DNA of 64,000 nt. Source: Mucilaginibacter sp. (GTDB taxonomy: Bacteria > Bacteroidota > Bacteroidia > Sphingobacteriales > Sphingobacteriaceae). Made by a program: the position numbers and the translations under genes. The notes below the pieces were generated by a model. It made no database searches. It was not told the DNA's origin and saw only the letters and a list, made by a program, of their open reading frames with translations. Location of the stretch: positions 1-64,000 of the forward strand of contig JAQBOV010000028.1 of assembly GCA_028287895.1 (NCBI GenBank). The letters are read 5' to 3'. Positions 17,197 through 25,175 of this stretch are shown in pieces (the stretch's first letter is position 1; each line of letters opens with the position of its first letter).

Positions 17197-19326
17197 ATGA
17201 AAACATTAATAATTGACAATTACGACTCTTTTACTTACAACTTGTTTCAGCAAGTAGCAGGTATAACAAAATGTATCCCCGAAGTATACAAAAACGACGA
17301 AATAGGATATGATGAAATTGTTGAAAAAAACTATGATGCAATCATAATTTCTCCTGGTCCGGGCCGCCCGGAAGTTAGGCAAGATTTTGGTGTTTGTACC
17401 GAGGTACTGCTATGTTATGACAAACCGGTTTTAGGTGTTTGCCTGGGCCACCAGGGGATTGGATATTTTTCAGGAGGCGAGGTAATTCATGCCCCTGAGC
17501 CCATTCATGGAAGATTAAGCGGGATTTATCACAACGATTCGGGCCTTTTTAAAGGATTGCCCCAGGGTTTTAATGTGGTTAGATATCATTCATTGGTAGT
17601 TGCTGAACCGCTTCCAAAAAATTTAAAAAGAAGCGCATGGACTAAAGATGGTATATTGATGGGAATAGAACATGAGACCAAACCGCACTGGGGCATACAA
17701 TACCATCCCGAATCTATCTCGACAGAATTTGGGAATGAAATAATTGCGAGGTTTTTTGTTTTAGCCGAAGAATTTAATAAAGGGAGATCCGAAGCTTCTG
17801 CGTCGGTTGTCCTGCCATCTTCTCCCGTCAGAAACGTTGAACCAAACAGCTTAATTGTTGACTATAAAGTTTGCGATTTTAACAACAATGATGAGGTGAT
17901 ATTTTATAATCTTTTTGGTCATAGTAAATTTTCCTTCTGGCTTGATAGTAGTAAGATCATTGCGGAACATTCAAGATTTTCAATTATGGGAAGCGTTGAG
18001 GACAGCTATGATAAAGCTATTCTATTTGAAAGGAACAATAAGGAACTATCGATTTTAAAAGATGGCAAAACATCGGTGTTCAAACGGGACCTGTTTGAAT
18101 ACCTTGCTGAAGAGGTGGATAAAAATCTTGCAAAGCCCCTGACACAATTCCCTTTTAATTTCAATGGGGGGTTTATAGGCTACTTTGGCTATGAACTTAA
18201 GTCAGAATTAGATTTCAAAACCACACATGATTCGGAGGTTCCGGATGCCGCATTGATATTTTCCAGTCGCTTTTTAGTCATAGATCATAAAGAGAATAAA
18301 ATTTATTTAGTCGCTATTGCCAGAGAAAAAGAGGAAACGGATGCGATACAGCAATGGGTAAATGAAACATTTGAAAAGCTACATCATTTAAAGCCTGTCG
18401 CGCTAAAAGGCACTAATTATATTGAAGATAAGCTGAACTTTTATGGTAGCCAAAATCATAGCACCTATATTGACAATATAAAAAGATGTCTCACAGAAAT
18501 TAAAAATGGAGAGAGCTATGAGATATGTTTAACAAACCAACTGTCTATTGAGCTCACTTTGGATCCTGTTGAGTTATACCTGAACTTGAGAAAGATCAAC
18601 CCTGCCCAATATTCAGCGTTTTTGCATTTTGATACTTTCAGTGTGGTCAGTTCTTCTCCCGAACAATTTTTAAAACTTGACAGAAATAGAAACGTTTCGA
18701 CTAAGCCGATAAAAGGAACCATAATGCGCGATCCGGACCCGCTCATTGATGAAAAAAATAAAAATACCCTGAGAGAAAATGAAAAGTTCCAGGCTGAGAA
18801 CTTAATGATCGTGGATTTATTAAGAAATGATCTGGGAAGAGTTTGTGAAATAGGTAGTGTCAGTGTCCCGCATTTAATGGCGGTGGAAACATACCAGACT
18901 TTAAATCATTTAGTGAGTACAGTGGTCGGCAAACTGGAATCAAAATATAATGTCATTGATCTGATCAAAGCAACATTTCCGGGCGGCTCAATTACCGGCG
19001 CGCCGAAGAAACGGACGATGGAAATAATAGATAGGCTGGAAAAAGTAGCCCGCGGGCCATACACCGGATCAATAGGGTATATCAGTTCCTGTGGCTCTGC
19101 GGAACTTAATATTATTATCAGAACAGCTGTTCTGCAAAGTGATAAGATTACGATCGGGAGCGGGGGTGCAATTATAGCACTGTCGGATCCCCAGGAGGAA
19201 TTCGATGAAATATTATTAAAAGCTTTTCCTTTGATCAAATCAATTGTATTTACGGCAAAAGGGGCTTTTGATGAAAACTATTATTCTTTGAATTTATACA
19301 GTGAGAAATTTAAAGAATACGCTTAA
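17197..19326 (+). CDS. papA-like: PapA-like fused 4-amino-4-deoxychorismate synthase (PabA-PabB fusion)
   Basis: 709 residues. Residues 1-195 are a class I glutamine amidotransferase with GVCLGHQ (Cys82) and the His170-x-Glu172 pair in QYHPES. Residues about 215-705 are a chorismate-utilising PabB-type synthase with PIKGTIMR (Lys506, the catalytic lysine typical of aminodeoxychorismate synthases rather than anthranilate synthases), FPGGSITGAPKKR and GPYTGSIGYIS. It makes 4-amino-4-deoxychorismate from chorismate and glutamine-derived ammonia. No aminodeoxychorismate lyase (PabC) accompanies it. Instead the next gene is a chorismate-mutase-like protein, 23 bases downstream, which points to aminophenylalanine rather than folate. 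Confidence 0.9.
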   Translation: MKTLIIDNYDSFTYNLFQQVAGITKCIPEVYKNDEIGYDEIVEKNYDAIIISPGPGRPEVRQDFGVCTEVLLCYDKPVLGVCLGHQGIGYFSGGEVIHAPEPIHGRLSGIYHNDSGLFKGLPQGFNVVRYHSLVVAEPLPKNLKRSAWTKDGILMGIEHETKPHWGIQYHPESISTEFGNEIIARFFVLAEEFNKGRSEASASVVLPSSPVRNVEPNSLIVDYKVCDFNNNDEVIFYNLFGHSKFSFWLDSSKIIAEHSRFSIMGSVEDSYDKAILFERNNKELSILKDGKTSVFKRDLFEYLAEEVDKNLAKPLTQFPFNFNGGFIGYFGYELKSELDFKTTHDSEVPDAALIFSSRFLVIDHKENKIYLVAIAREKEETDAIQQWVNETFEKLHHLKPVALKGTNYIEDKLNFYGSQNHSTYIDNIKRCLTEIKNGESYEICLTNQLSIELTLDPVELYLNLRKINPAQYSAFLHFDTFSVVSSSPEQFLKLDRNRNVSTKPIKGTIMRDPDPLIDEKNKNTLRENEKFQAENLMIVDLLRNDLGRVCEIGSVSVPHLMAVETYQTLNHLVSTVVGKLESKYNVIDLIKATFPGGSITGAPKKRTMEIIDRLEKVARGPYTGSIGYISSCGSAELNIIIRTAVLQSDKITIGSGGAIIALSDPQEEFDEILLKAFPLIKSIVFTAKGAFDENYYSLNLYSEKFKEYA

Positions 19327-19349
19327 AAATAACACTATATTAAATATTT

Positions 19350-19640
19350 ATGGAACAATTATTAAATTTCAGAGAAAGGATTGATGAAATTGATGAAAAG
19401 ATCGTGAAACTTATTAATCAGAGATTGGAAATATGTAAATCAGTTGCCAAATATAAAAGCGAAAATGATATCCCGATGATGCAGCCAGGCAGGGTGCAGG
19501 AAGTCCTGCTTAAAAGGAGGAAACTTGCTGACCAACTTTCTATTAATCCTGATCTTGTTGAGAATGTATATAAATTAATTGTGGAAGAAGCCTGTGTACT
19601 GGAGGATGAGATTATTAACGGCTTGGTAAAAAAGGATTGA
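19350..19640 (+). CDS. papB-like: PapB-like 4-amino-4-deoxychorismate mutase (AroQ fold)
   Basis: A 96-residue all-helical AroQ-class chorismate mutase. Aligned without gaps to E. coli CM (offset 3), Arg8, Arg25, Lys36 and Arg48 correspond to active-site Arg11, Arg28, Lys39 and Arg51. Asp48 and Glu52, which lie at the C4-hydroxyl of chorismate, are replaced by Gln45 and Val49, and Gln88 by Glu85. The changed positions fit a substrate with an amino group at C4, as expected of a mutase giving 4-amino-4-deoxyprephenate. It is co-transcribed with the papA-like gene. The alignment was made by eye. Confidence 0.85.
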   Translation: MEQLLNFRERIDEIDEKIVKLINQRLEICKSVAKYKSENDIPMMQPGRVQEVLLKRRKLADQLSINPDLVENVYKLIVEEACVLEDEIINGLVKKD

Positions 19641-20001
19641 AAAGAAATCAATAGTGAGGCACCTGTTTCGCTGACGCTGTCGGGACGGGTTTTTAACAGG
19701 TTTTTGAGCTATATCTTTTGTTTCAGTTGATTTCCAGAAAAAGACGGCGACTAAAAAAAAACAGGTTGAAAATCGCAATAGCGACTAGTATTAAATAAGT
19801 AAAGACTACCTGAAGGCTATAGGTAATCAAATTTTTCAAATAATTCATTTAATAATCCGAGCGCAATTTTATAACAGCGCTCAAAGTTTTAAAATAAAAC
19901 AATAGCTTATACTACAAATTCTATAGATTAAATGATATAATTGTATATAAGGCGAGGTCTCAAATAAAATGCTGCCCCGGAACTGATTAACACCCTGCAA
20001 T
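19641..20001 (+). other. Gene-free A+T-rich stretch before the NRPS genes
   Basis: 361 bases. An imperfectly enclosed inverted repeat ACCTGTT (19661-19667) / AACAGGT (19695-19701) and a TATCTTTT box at 19712-19719 are the only structured elements. The repeat could be a weak terminator or attenuator after papB and the box a promoter for the NRPS pair; both are tentative. No upstream half of a condensation domain was found here. Confidence 0.3.
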
Positions 20002-22455
20002 ATGAGCAAAAAATTACTTCAAAGCCGCTCCTTCAGGATCGATAGTGATCTGAGCGAAGAATTAAAATATATTGCCAAAAGGCAAAATGTAAGCATGTAT
20101 ATACTTTTACTTGCAGCCTTTAAAATATTGCAGTTCCGCCGCAGCGGCCAATATGATTTATGTGTTGCTACACCAAACGCTACGTTTTCTGATATTCTGG
20201 CATTAAGGACCAGTTTAAACGTTGAAGAACCTTTTGATTCTTTACTGCAGCGGGTAAAAGATATTACCCGCCAGGCCTATTTGCACAAAGAAAGAACATT
20301 TGAAGAAGCGGCAAAATCCGTTTTATCTAAAGGCGATGATAATTCTTTATACCAGTTTATGTTTGTACTTCAAAATTATGCTGAGGAAGAATTAAACCGG
20401 GACAAATTTGACGAAACGATATCCAAATTTGGATTAACACTTTCAATCACCCAAACATCAGATTATTTACAGGGCCTGGTGATATACTCCAGGCACTTGT
20501 TTAGCGAAGAGTTAATAACTCAAATGATTGGGCAGTATAAGGAATTGCTTCATTCCATTGTGCAGCAGGAACAGCAGGCAATTGGTGAATTGCAACTGCT
20601 TACTAAACAAGACAATGAGTTATTAATCGAATTCAATAACACGTTGGTTGTCTATCCGGTTGAAAGAACCATTATCAACCTGTTTGAGCAGCAAGCTGAA
20701 ATAAAGCCGGATGTAACTGCACTTGTATTTAAGGAAGATAAGCTTACTTACCGGCTGTTAAATGAAAGGGCCAATCAACTTGCACATTTGCTCAGACAAA
20801 ACGGAGTTAAAAAAGAAACACTGGTTCCAGTTATATTAGAGCGGTCTGTTGAAATGGTAATTGCAATACTGGGAATCTGGAAAGCGGGCGGAGCATATGT
20901 TCCAATCGATCATGAATCGCCATTGACCAGGATTGAATATGTATTAAAGGATACGGGGGCTAAGTTAATTTTATGTGATACTGATGATAGAAAAAAAATG
21001 CTTTCCGCTTCAACAAATCTTAATGTGATCGCTATCAATGGCGATTCGGGGATTGCAGGGCAGCTTTCGGTAAGTAATTTAACCAGTGGGCCTTCACCAG
21101 AACACCTGGCGTATATTATTTACACATCCGGATCCACCGGCAGGCCAAAAGGGGTTATGGTTGAACATAAAAGTATTTTTAATTACATTTTACACAGCAA
21201 AGCGAAGTTTATTAACGAAAATGAGAACAGTTCAGGAACGTTTGTTCATTTATCGTATACGTTCGATGCGTCATTAAAAAGCCTGCTCACACCGCTGATT
21301 TCCGGCAAATCAATCGTCATATCGTCGGCTCCGGCGGCCTATGTATTTGAGGACAGTAATCTGCATAAATATGCACCATACGACTTTATTCAGTTAACAC
21401 CCTCGCACCTTGACTTTTTTTATCTTATGTACAAAGATAAAAATGGGAAACCCATAACGGGGAAGATTTCGATTGGCGGAGAGGCTTTATACATGAGCCA
21501 TTTCGATTCTTTGATTGAAGCACGGGAAGAATTACAAGTGGTTAATGAATATGGTCCAACCGAAGCGACAGTGGCTTGCAGCAGCTACAGTTTCAACATC
21601 TCCGGCGAGAAAAGATCACTACAGGGACTGCCCATTGGCAGGCCAATAGATAATTCGCAGATATACATACTAAATGAATATAACCAACCTGTGCCTTTAG
21701 GCGTCACCGGAGAAATATGCGTAGGTGGTGTGCAAGTGGCAAGGGGATATTTAAACAGCCCTGATCTGACAAAGAAGAAGTTTATCACCAACCCGTTCAA
21801 TCACGGTTCAGGAAACACAATTTATAAAACCGGGGACATGGGCCGGTGGTTGCCGGATGGAAATATTGAATGTCTTGGCCGCAGAGACGATCAGGTAAAG
21901 ATACGGGGATATCGGGTAGAGCCGGGCGAGATAGAAAGTATTCTGATCAAAAATGAAATGATACGCCAGGTAACGGTTATTGCAAAAGAAGGAAGGGATG
22001 CCAGGAAACGGTTGGTTGCTTACGTAGTACCGAACGGGGTTTTTAACAAAAAAGAAATAATTTCTTATCTGCAGGCCTGGCTCCCGAATTATATGATACC
22101 TGAAAGTTGGATCATACAGGAGCGGTTAGCCCTTACACTGAATGGGAAAATTGACAGGAGTGTTCTACCGGAACCTGAGTTTAAAGCAACAGCACTTGAT
22201 GAAGAGCTTGATGAAAGCTTTGAGGCTCCCCGTACTAAAGAGGAGCAAACCATAGCGGAAATTTGGCAGGACGTACTTGGCGTACGGCAAGTAGGAATTA
22301 ATGACAACTTTTTTGAGCTGGGAGAACCCTCGTTACTGGCTATAAAAGTTCTCAGGTTGGTGGAAGAACTAACCGGCAAATATTTGCCCTTAAGTGCCAT
22401 ATATGAAAACCCCACCTTAGAAAAATTTGTGAAACGCCTGCAGGAAAGTAAATAA
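20002..22455 (+). CDS. NRPS module: truncated condensation lobe - adenylation - carrier
   Basis: 817 residues. Residues 8-205 match only the C-terminal lobe of a condensation domain (SMYILLLAAFKILQF, FMFVLQNYAEEEL). The N-terminal lobe with the catalytic HHxxxDG is absent and the GFFVNT segment is abridged. Residues about 225-725 form a full adenylation domain (YIIYTSGSTGRPKGVM at 370, NEYGPTEATVAC, YKTGDMGRWLPDGN, NGKIDR). Residues about 740-815 are a carrier with FFELGEPSLLAIK; the modified Ser777 is kept, but the usual LGG(H/D)S core is LGEPS. Pocket residues by eye against GrsA: D, A, K, Q, S, G, E, V, A, plus the invariant Lys. No MbtH gene is nearby. Confidence 0.88.
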   Translation: MSKKLLQSRSFRIDSDLSEELKYIAKRQNVSMYILLLAAFKILQFRRSGQYDLCVATPNATFSDILALRTSLNVEEPFDSLLQRVKDITRQAYLHKERTFEEAAKSVLSKGDDNSLYQFMFVLQNYAEEELNRDKFDETISKFGLTLSITQTSDYLQGLVIYSRHLFSEELITQMIGQYKELLHSIVQQEQQAIGELQLLTKQDNELLIEFNNTLVVYPVERTIINLFEQQAEIKPDVTALVFKEDKLTYRLLNERANQLAHLLRQNGVKKETLVPVILERSVEMVIAILGIWKAGGAYVPIDHESPLTRIEYVLKDTGAKLILCDTDDRKKMLSASTNLNVIAINGDSGIAGQLSVSNLTSGPSPEHLAYIIYTSGSTGRPKGVMVEHKSIFNYILHSKAKFINENENSSGTFVHLSYTFDASLKSLLTPLISGKSIVISSAPAAYVFEDSNLHKYAPYDFIQLTPSHLDFFYLMYKDKNGKPITGKISIGGEALYMSHFDSLIEAREELQVVNEYGPTEATVACSSYSFNISGEKRSLQGLPIGRPIDNSQIYILNEYNQPVPLGVTGEICVGGVQVARGYLNSPDLTKKKFITNPFNHGSGNTIYKTGDMGRWLPDGNIECLGRRDDQVKIRGYRVEPGEIESILIKNEMIRQVTVIAKEGRDARKRLVAYVVPNGVFNKKEIISYLQAWLPNYMIPESWIIQERLALTLNGKIDRSVLPEPEFKATALDEELDESFEAPRTKEEQTIAEIWQDVLGVRQVGINDNFFELGEPSLLAIKVLRLVEELTGKYLPLSAIYENPTLEKFVKRLQESK

Positions 22456-22490
22456 GATTGCACAGTAATATTCAAAAAACTACAATCTAT

Positions 22491-24062
22491 ATGTCAGAAC
22501 GCTATAAAAAAATTCTTGGATTCATTTTTAAGCAACCGGTTGCCACGACACTCATTGATTTATTTGAAGAACAAGTCATCAATAGTCCCAATAAGATTGC
22601 ACTTGTTTACAAAACTGAACAGCTTTCTTACAGAAAGCTGAATGAAAGGGTCAATCAGTTTGCACATTATCTCCGGCAAAAGGGCGTAAAAGAAGAAACG
22701 CTGGTGCCCATATACCTTGCGCGATCGATCGAAATGATTGTAGCCATATTGGGAATTTTGAAGGCAGGAGGAGCATTTGTCCCGATAGATCCCAACTACC
22801 CCTCTCAAAGGGCGCAGTTTATACTGGAAGACATCGGCGTCAGTCTTGTAGTGACTAATATTGAATGCAAGACCAAACTATTATCCGAAGCCGGTGAGCG
22901 CGATATAATTTCAATAGACGGGGACCGGCATATTATTGATAAAATGCCAAAAAACAATCTGGCCAATAAGGTTGAGCCACATCACCTGGCTTATATCATA
23001 TATACATCGGGATCAACAGGTAACCCCAAGGGTGTGATGGTTGAACATAAGAGTATTTATAATTATTTATTAAACAGCCGGGAGAAGTTTATTAACAAAG
23101 AACAGAACGGTTCAGGAACCTTTATACATATTCCGTATACATTTGATGCATCACTCAAAAGTATCTTTACACCGTTAGTATCCGGGAAACTGGCGGTGAT
23201 TTCATCGAAACCATCCCCCTTGGTATTTGAAGACAGTAACCTGCATAAATATGCACCATACGACTTTATTCAGTTGACACCCGCGCATCTTGATTTTTTT
23301 TATGCAGAATTTAAGGATCAGTACGGTAAAGCAATAACCGGAAAAATATCGATTGGAGGAGAAGCATTATACTTGAGTCATTTTAATTGCCTGACAGAGA
23401 AAGGAGATGCTTTGGAGGTGGTCAATGAATACGGGCCCACTGAAACCACTGTTGCGTGTACGGGTTATCACTTTCATGCAGGGCGCGATGCGAATGTACC
23501 AAAGAGCATTCCAATTGGCAAACCAATAAACAATGTTCATATCCATATATTGAATAGGGATTTAAAGCCGGTAATCTCGGGAGAGGAGGGGGAAATTTGT
23601 GTAGCCGGCGTCCAGGTGGCAAGGGGATATCTTAATCAGCCCGAGCTCACCAATGCAAAGTTTATTCAGGATCCAATTAACAATGCAGACGGGGCCAGGA
23701 TATACAAAACCGGCGACATAGGGAGATGGCTGCCAAATGGGAATATTGAATATGTAGGTAGAAGTGACAACCAGGTCAAGATCAGAGGGCATCGGGTTGA
23801 ACTTGGAGAGATCGAAAGCATTTTAATAGGGAGCGACCTCATAAAAAATGCAGTAGTAGCAACTTTGGAGAATAAGCAGGGCGACAAGCAGTTGATTGCC
23901 TATATTGTCCCTTTCGGCGTATTTGACAAGCAAAAGGTGTCGGCTTATTTAAAAGACAAATTGCCGCACTACCTAATACCTGAGAAATTGGTAGAATTAA
24001 AGTATTTGCCACTGACATCAAATGGGAAAATAGATAGAAAATCTTTGCCTGTGCAAGAGTAA
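22491..24062 (+). CDS. Free-standing NRPS adenylation protein
   Basis: A 523-residue single adenylation domain with all core motifs (LAYIIYTSGSTGNPKGVMVE, NEYGPTETTVAC, YKTGDIGRWLPNGN, NGKIDRKSLP) and no carrier. It is clearly a close paralogue of the adenylation domain just upstream: both share TFDASLKS, SNLHKYAPYDFIQLTP and ISIGGEALY. Its inferred pocket (D A K Q S G E V A + Lys) is identical. It activates an amino acid as aminoacyl-AMP and must load a carrier in trans, most likely that of the carrier-thioesterase (inference). The ATG at 22491 is chosen over the TTG at 22458, since the fold starts soon after it. It lies 35 bases behind the NRPS gene. Confidence 0.87.
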   Translation: MSERYKKILGFIFKQPVATTLIDLFEEQVINSPNKIALVYKTEQLSYRKLNERVNQFAHYLRQKGVKEETLVPIYLARSIEMIVAILGILKAGGAFVPIDPNYPSQRAQFILEDIGVSLVVTNIECKTKLLSEAGERDIISIDGDRHIIDKMPKNNLANKVEPHHLAYIIYTSGSTGNPKGVMVEHKSIYNYLLNSREKFINKEQNGSGTFIHIPYTFDASLKSIFTPLVSGKLAVISSKPSPLVFEDSNLHKYAPYDFIQLTPAHLDFFYAEFKDQYGKAITGKISIGGEALYLSHFNCLTEKGDALEVVNEYGPTETTVACTGYHFHAGRDANVPKSIPIGKPINNVHIHILNRDLKPVISGEEGEICVAGVQVARGYLNQPELTNAKFIQDPINNADGARIYKTGDIGRWLPNGNIEYVGRSDNQVKIRGHRVELGEIESILIGSDLIKNAVVATLENKQGDKQLIAYIVPFGVFDKQKVSAYLKDKLPHYLIPEKLVELKYLPLTSNGKIDRKSLPVQE

Positions 24063-24070
24063 GTTCCTTC

Positions 24071-24189
24071 TATTGGTAAGACTCGGCTATGTCCCGGACA
24101 GGACGTCCATTGATTGCCGTTTTGATGACTTCTTCCTTAAATTCCGCATCGTATTTCCGACGGTGCGTTACTGTTTTTTTACCTTGCAT
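24071..24189 (-). pseudogene. IS3-type transposase OrfA remnant
   Basis: Reading leftward from ATG 24189, the peptide begins MQGKKTVTHRRKYDAEFKEE, the HTH N-terminus of IS3-family OrfA proteins. Near 24120 one base is missing: the family sequence (TAINGRPVRDIAES) resumes in another frame and ends at a stop by 24071. No inverted repeats or OrfB were found. This is a decayed insertion-sequence fragment at the right border of the biosynthetic cluster. Confidence 0.7.
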
Positions 24190-24281
24190 GGTTTTGCCAA
24201 TTTAAGCAAATCCACTGTCCGGTTTAATTAATGCATCTCAGCAGCCATCAGACTTCCTCTAAATTTTAATCCTTGCTTACA

Positions 24282-24660
24282 CTATTTAGTTTGTGAGGCC
24301 TTTATTGTTTTGATTGGTATAAACATCCTGGCACTATCGGATAGGTTAATGAAGCCGTAAGCCTCATAAAAGCTAACTGCTTTTTCATCAATCGGACCGA
24401 CCATTACTGCCAGCGTTCCGATGTTTTCGGATAAAGCCGCACACCTGTTTAGCGCATCAATCAGGAGATATTCACCTAGCCTTTTCCTCTGGTGGGCCTT
24501 GCTGACTGCTAACCTGCCTAATAAAGCTGTTGGTATATCCTTATATGCCGGAGGAAGCTTGTTCCTCAAATCCTCGGGTAACTCCCTGCCTGCAGGCCCA
24601 AAGGCAGGCTGATACAAAGCTTGTCACCATTTATAGCGATTAAAGTAACTCCATATCAAG
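24282..24660 (-). pseudogene. GNAT toxin-like acetyltransferase, broken at the N-terminus
   Basis: The readable 111-residue part (24282-24617) holds the acetyl-CoA-binding core of a TacT/AtaT-like GNAT: IPTALLGRLAVSKAHQRKRLG, then LLIDALNRC and AVSFYEAYGF. These proteins are normally about 165 residues. The missing upstream part appears in another frame (TLIAINGDKLCIS, about 24618-24660), so the gene is frameshifted as well as lacking its beginning. No DUF1778-type antitoxin is next to it. Probably a dead toxin-antitoxin remnant, adjacent to the transposase fragment. Confidence 0.65.
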
Positions 24661-24740
24661 GACAGGTAGGGGACTATAAAAAAAACAGACCGCTTGGGGA
24701 TACAAAGTAAGTTTTTGTAATTGCCGTATTGCCGTATAAA

Positions 24741-25160
24741 CTATAGTTTTTTATTTTGCAATAGTTCAGGCCTGAAGGCCAATGCAATGGGAGCCGCTTC
24801 AACCAGTTCAAGCGACTTGACCATCTTGAAAGTCCCGTTCTTATATTTTAGAAAATGCGGCGTTTTAAGATGCGCCTGATAAGCGCTGTCGCTGGCGTAC
24901 ACTTCAAATACGGTAACCAGTGTCGGATGTGCTTTGTCATACACCGCTTGCAGGGCGAGTACGCCCGGCTCCGCTCGTACCGCAGTCTCGATGTGTTCAG
25001 CCAGGGCAGCCCTGTACGCTGCGAGGTAGGCAGGATAAATCTCGATTTTCGCCATCCTTATTTTCCTGCTGTTTTGCTGCGCGGAAGCTGTTTTGCAGCT
25101 TAAAGCGATCATAGCCAGGCTGCAAAACAGTGATGTGATAACTGCATACTTTATTTTCAT
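24741..25160 (-). CDS. Secreted antibiotic-biosynthesis-monooxygenase (ABM) fold protein
   Basis: 139 residues with an N-terminal signal (lipobox-like ALSC at 19-22 or cleavage after ASA) and one ABM ferredoxin-like domain: MAKIEIYPAYLAAYRAALAE, EPGVLALQAVYD, VFEVYASDSAYQAHLKTPHF. Cytosolic relatives are putative quinol monooxygenases; export is less usual. It is 15 bases downstream of the quinoprotein dehydrogenase stop, so the two are probably co-expressed in the periplasm. Substrate unknown. Confidence 0.75.
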   Translation of the reverse strand: MKIKYAVITSLFCSLAMIALSCKTASAQQNSRKIRMAKIEIYPAYLAAYRAALAEHIETAVRAEPGVLALQAVYDKAHPTLVTVFEVYASDSAYQAHLKTPHFLKYKNGTFKMVKSLELVEAAPIALAFRPELLQNKKL

Positions 25161-25175
25161 TGCTGTTTTTTTAAA

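Noticed and set aside
17197-19640. Folate p-aminobenzoate or anthranilate pathway genes
   Set aside because: PIKGT argues against anthranilate synthase, and no PabC lyase is present. The adjacent mutase and TyrA-like genes fit aminophenylalanine better.
14577-24062. Atromentin/ralfuranone-type A-T-TE quinone synthetase split over two proteins
   Set aside because: Those adenylation domains act on aryl-pyruvates and lack Asp235. Both domains here keep it (FDAS), so an amino acid is the expected substrate.
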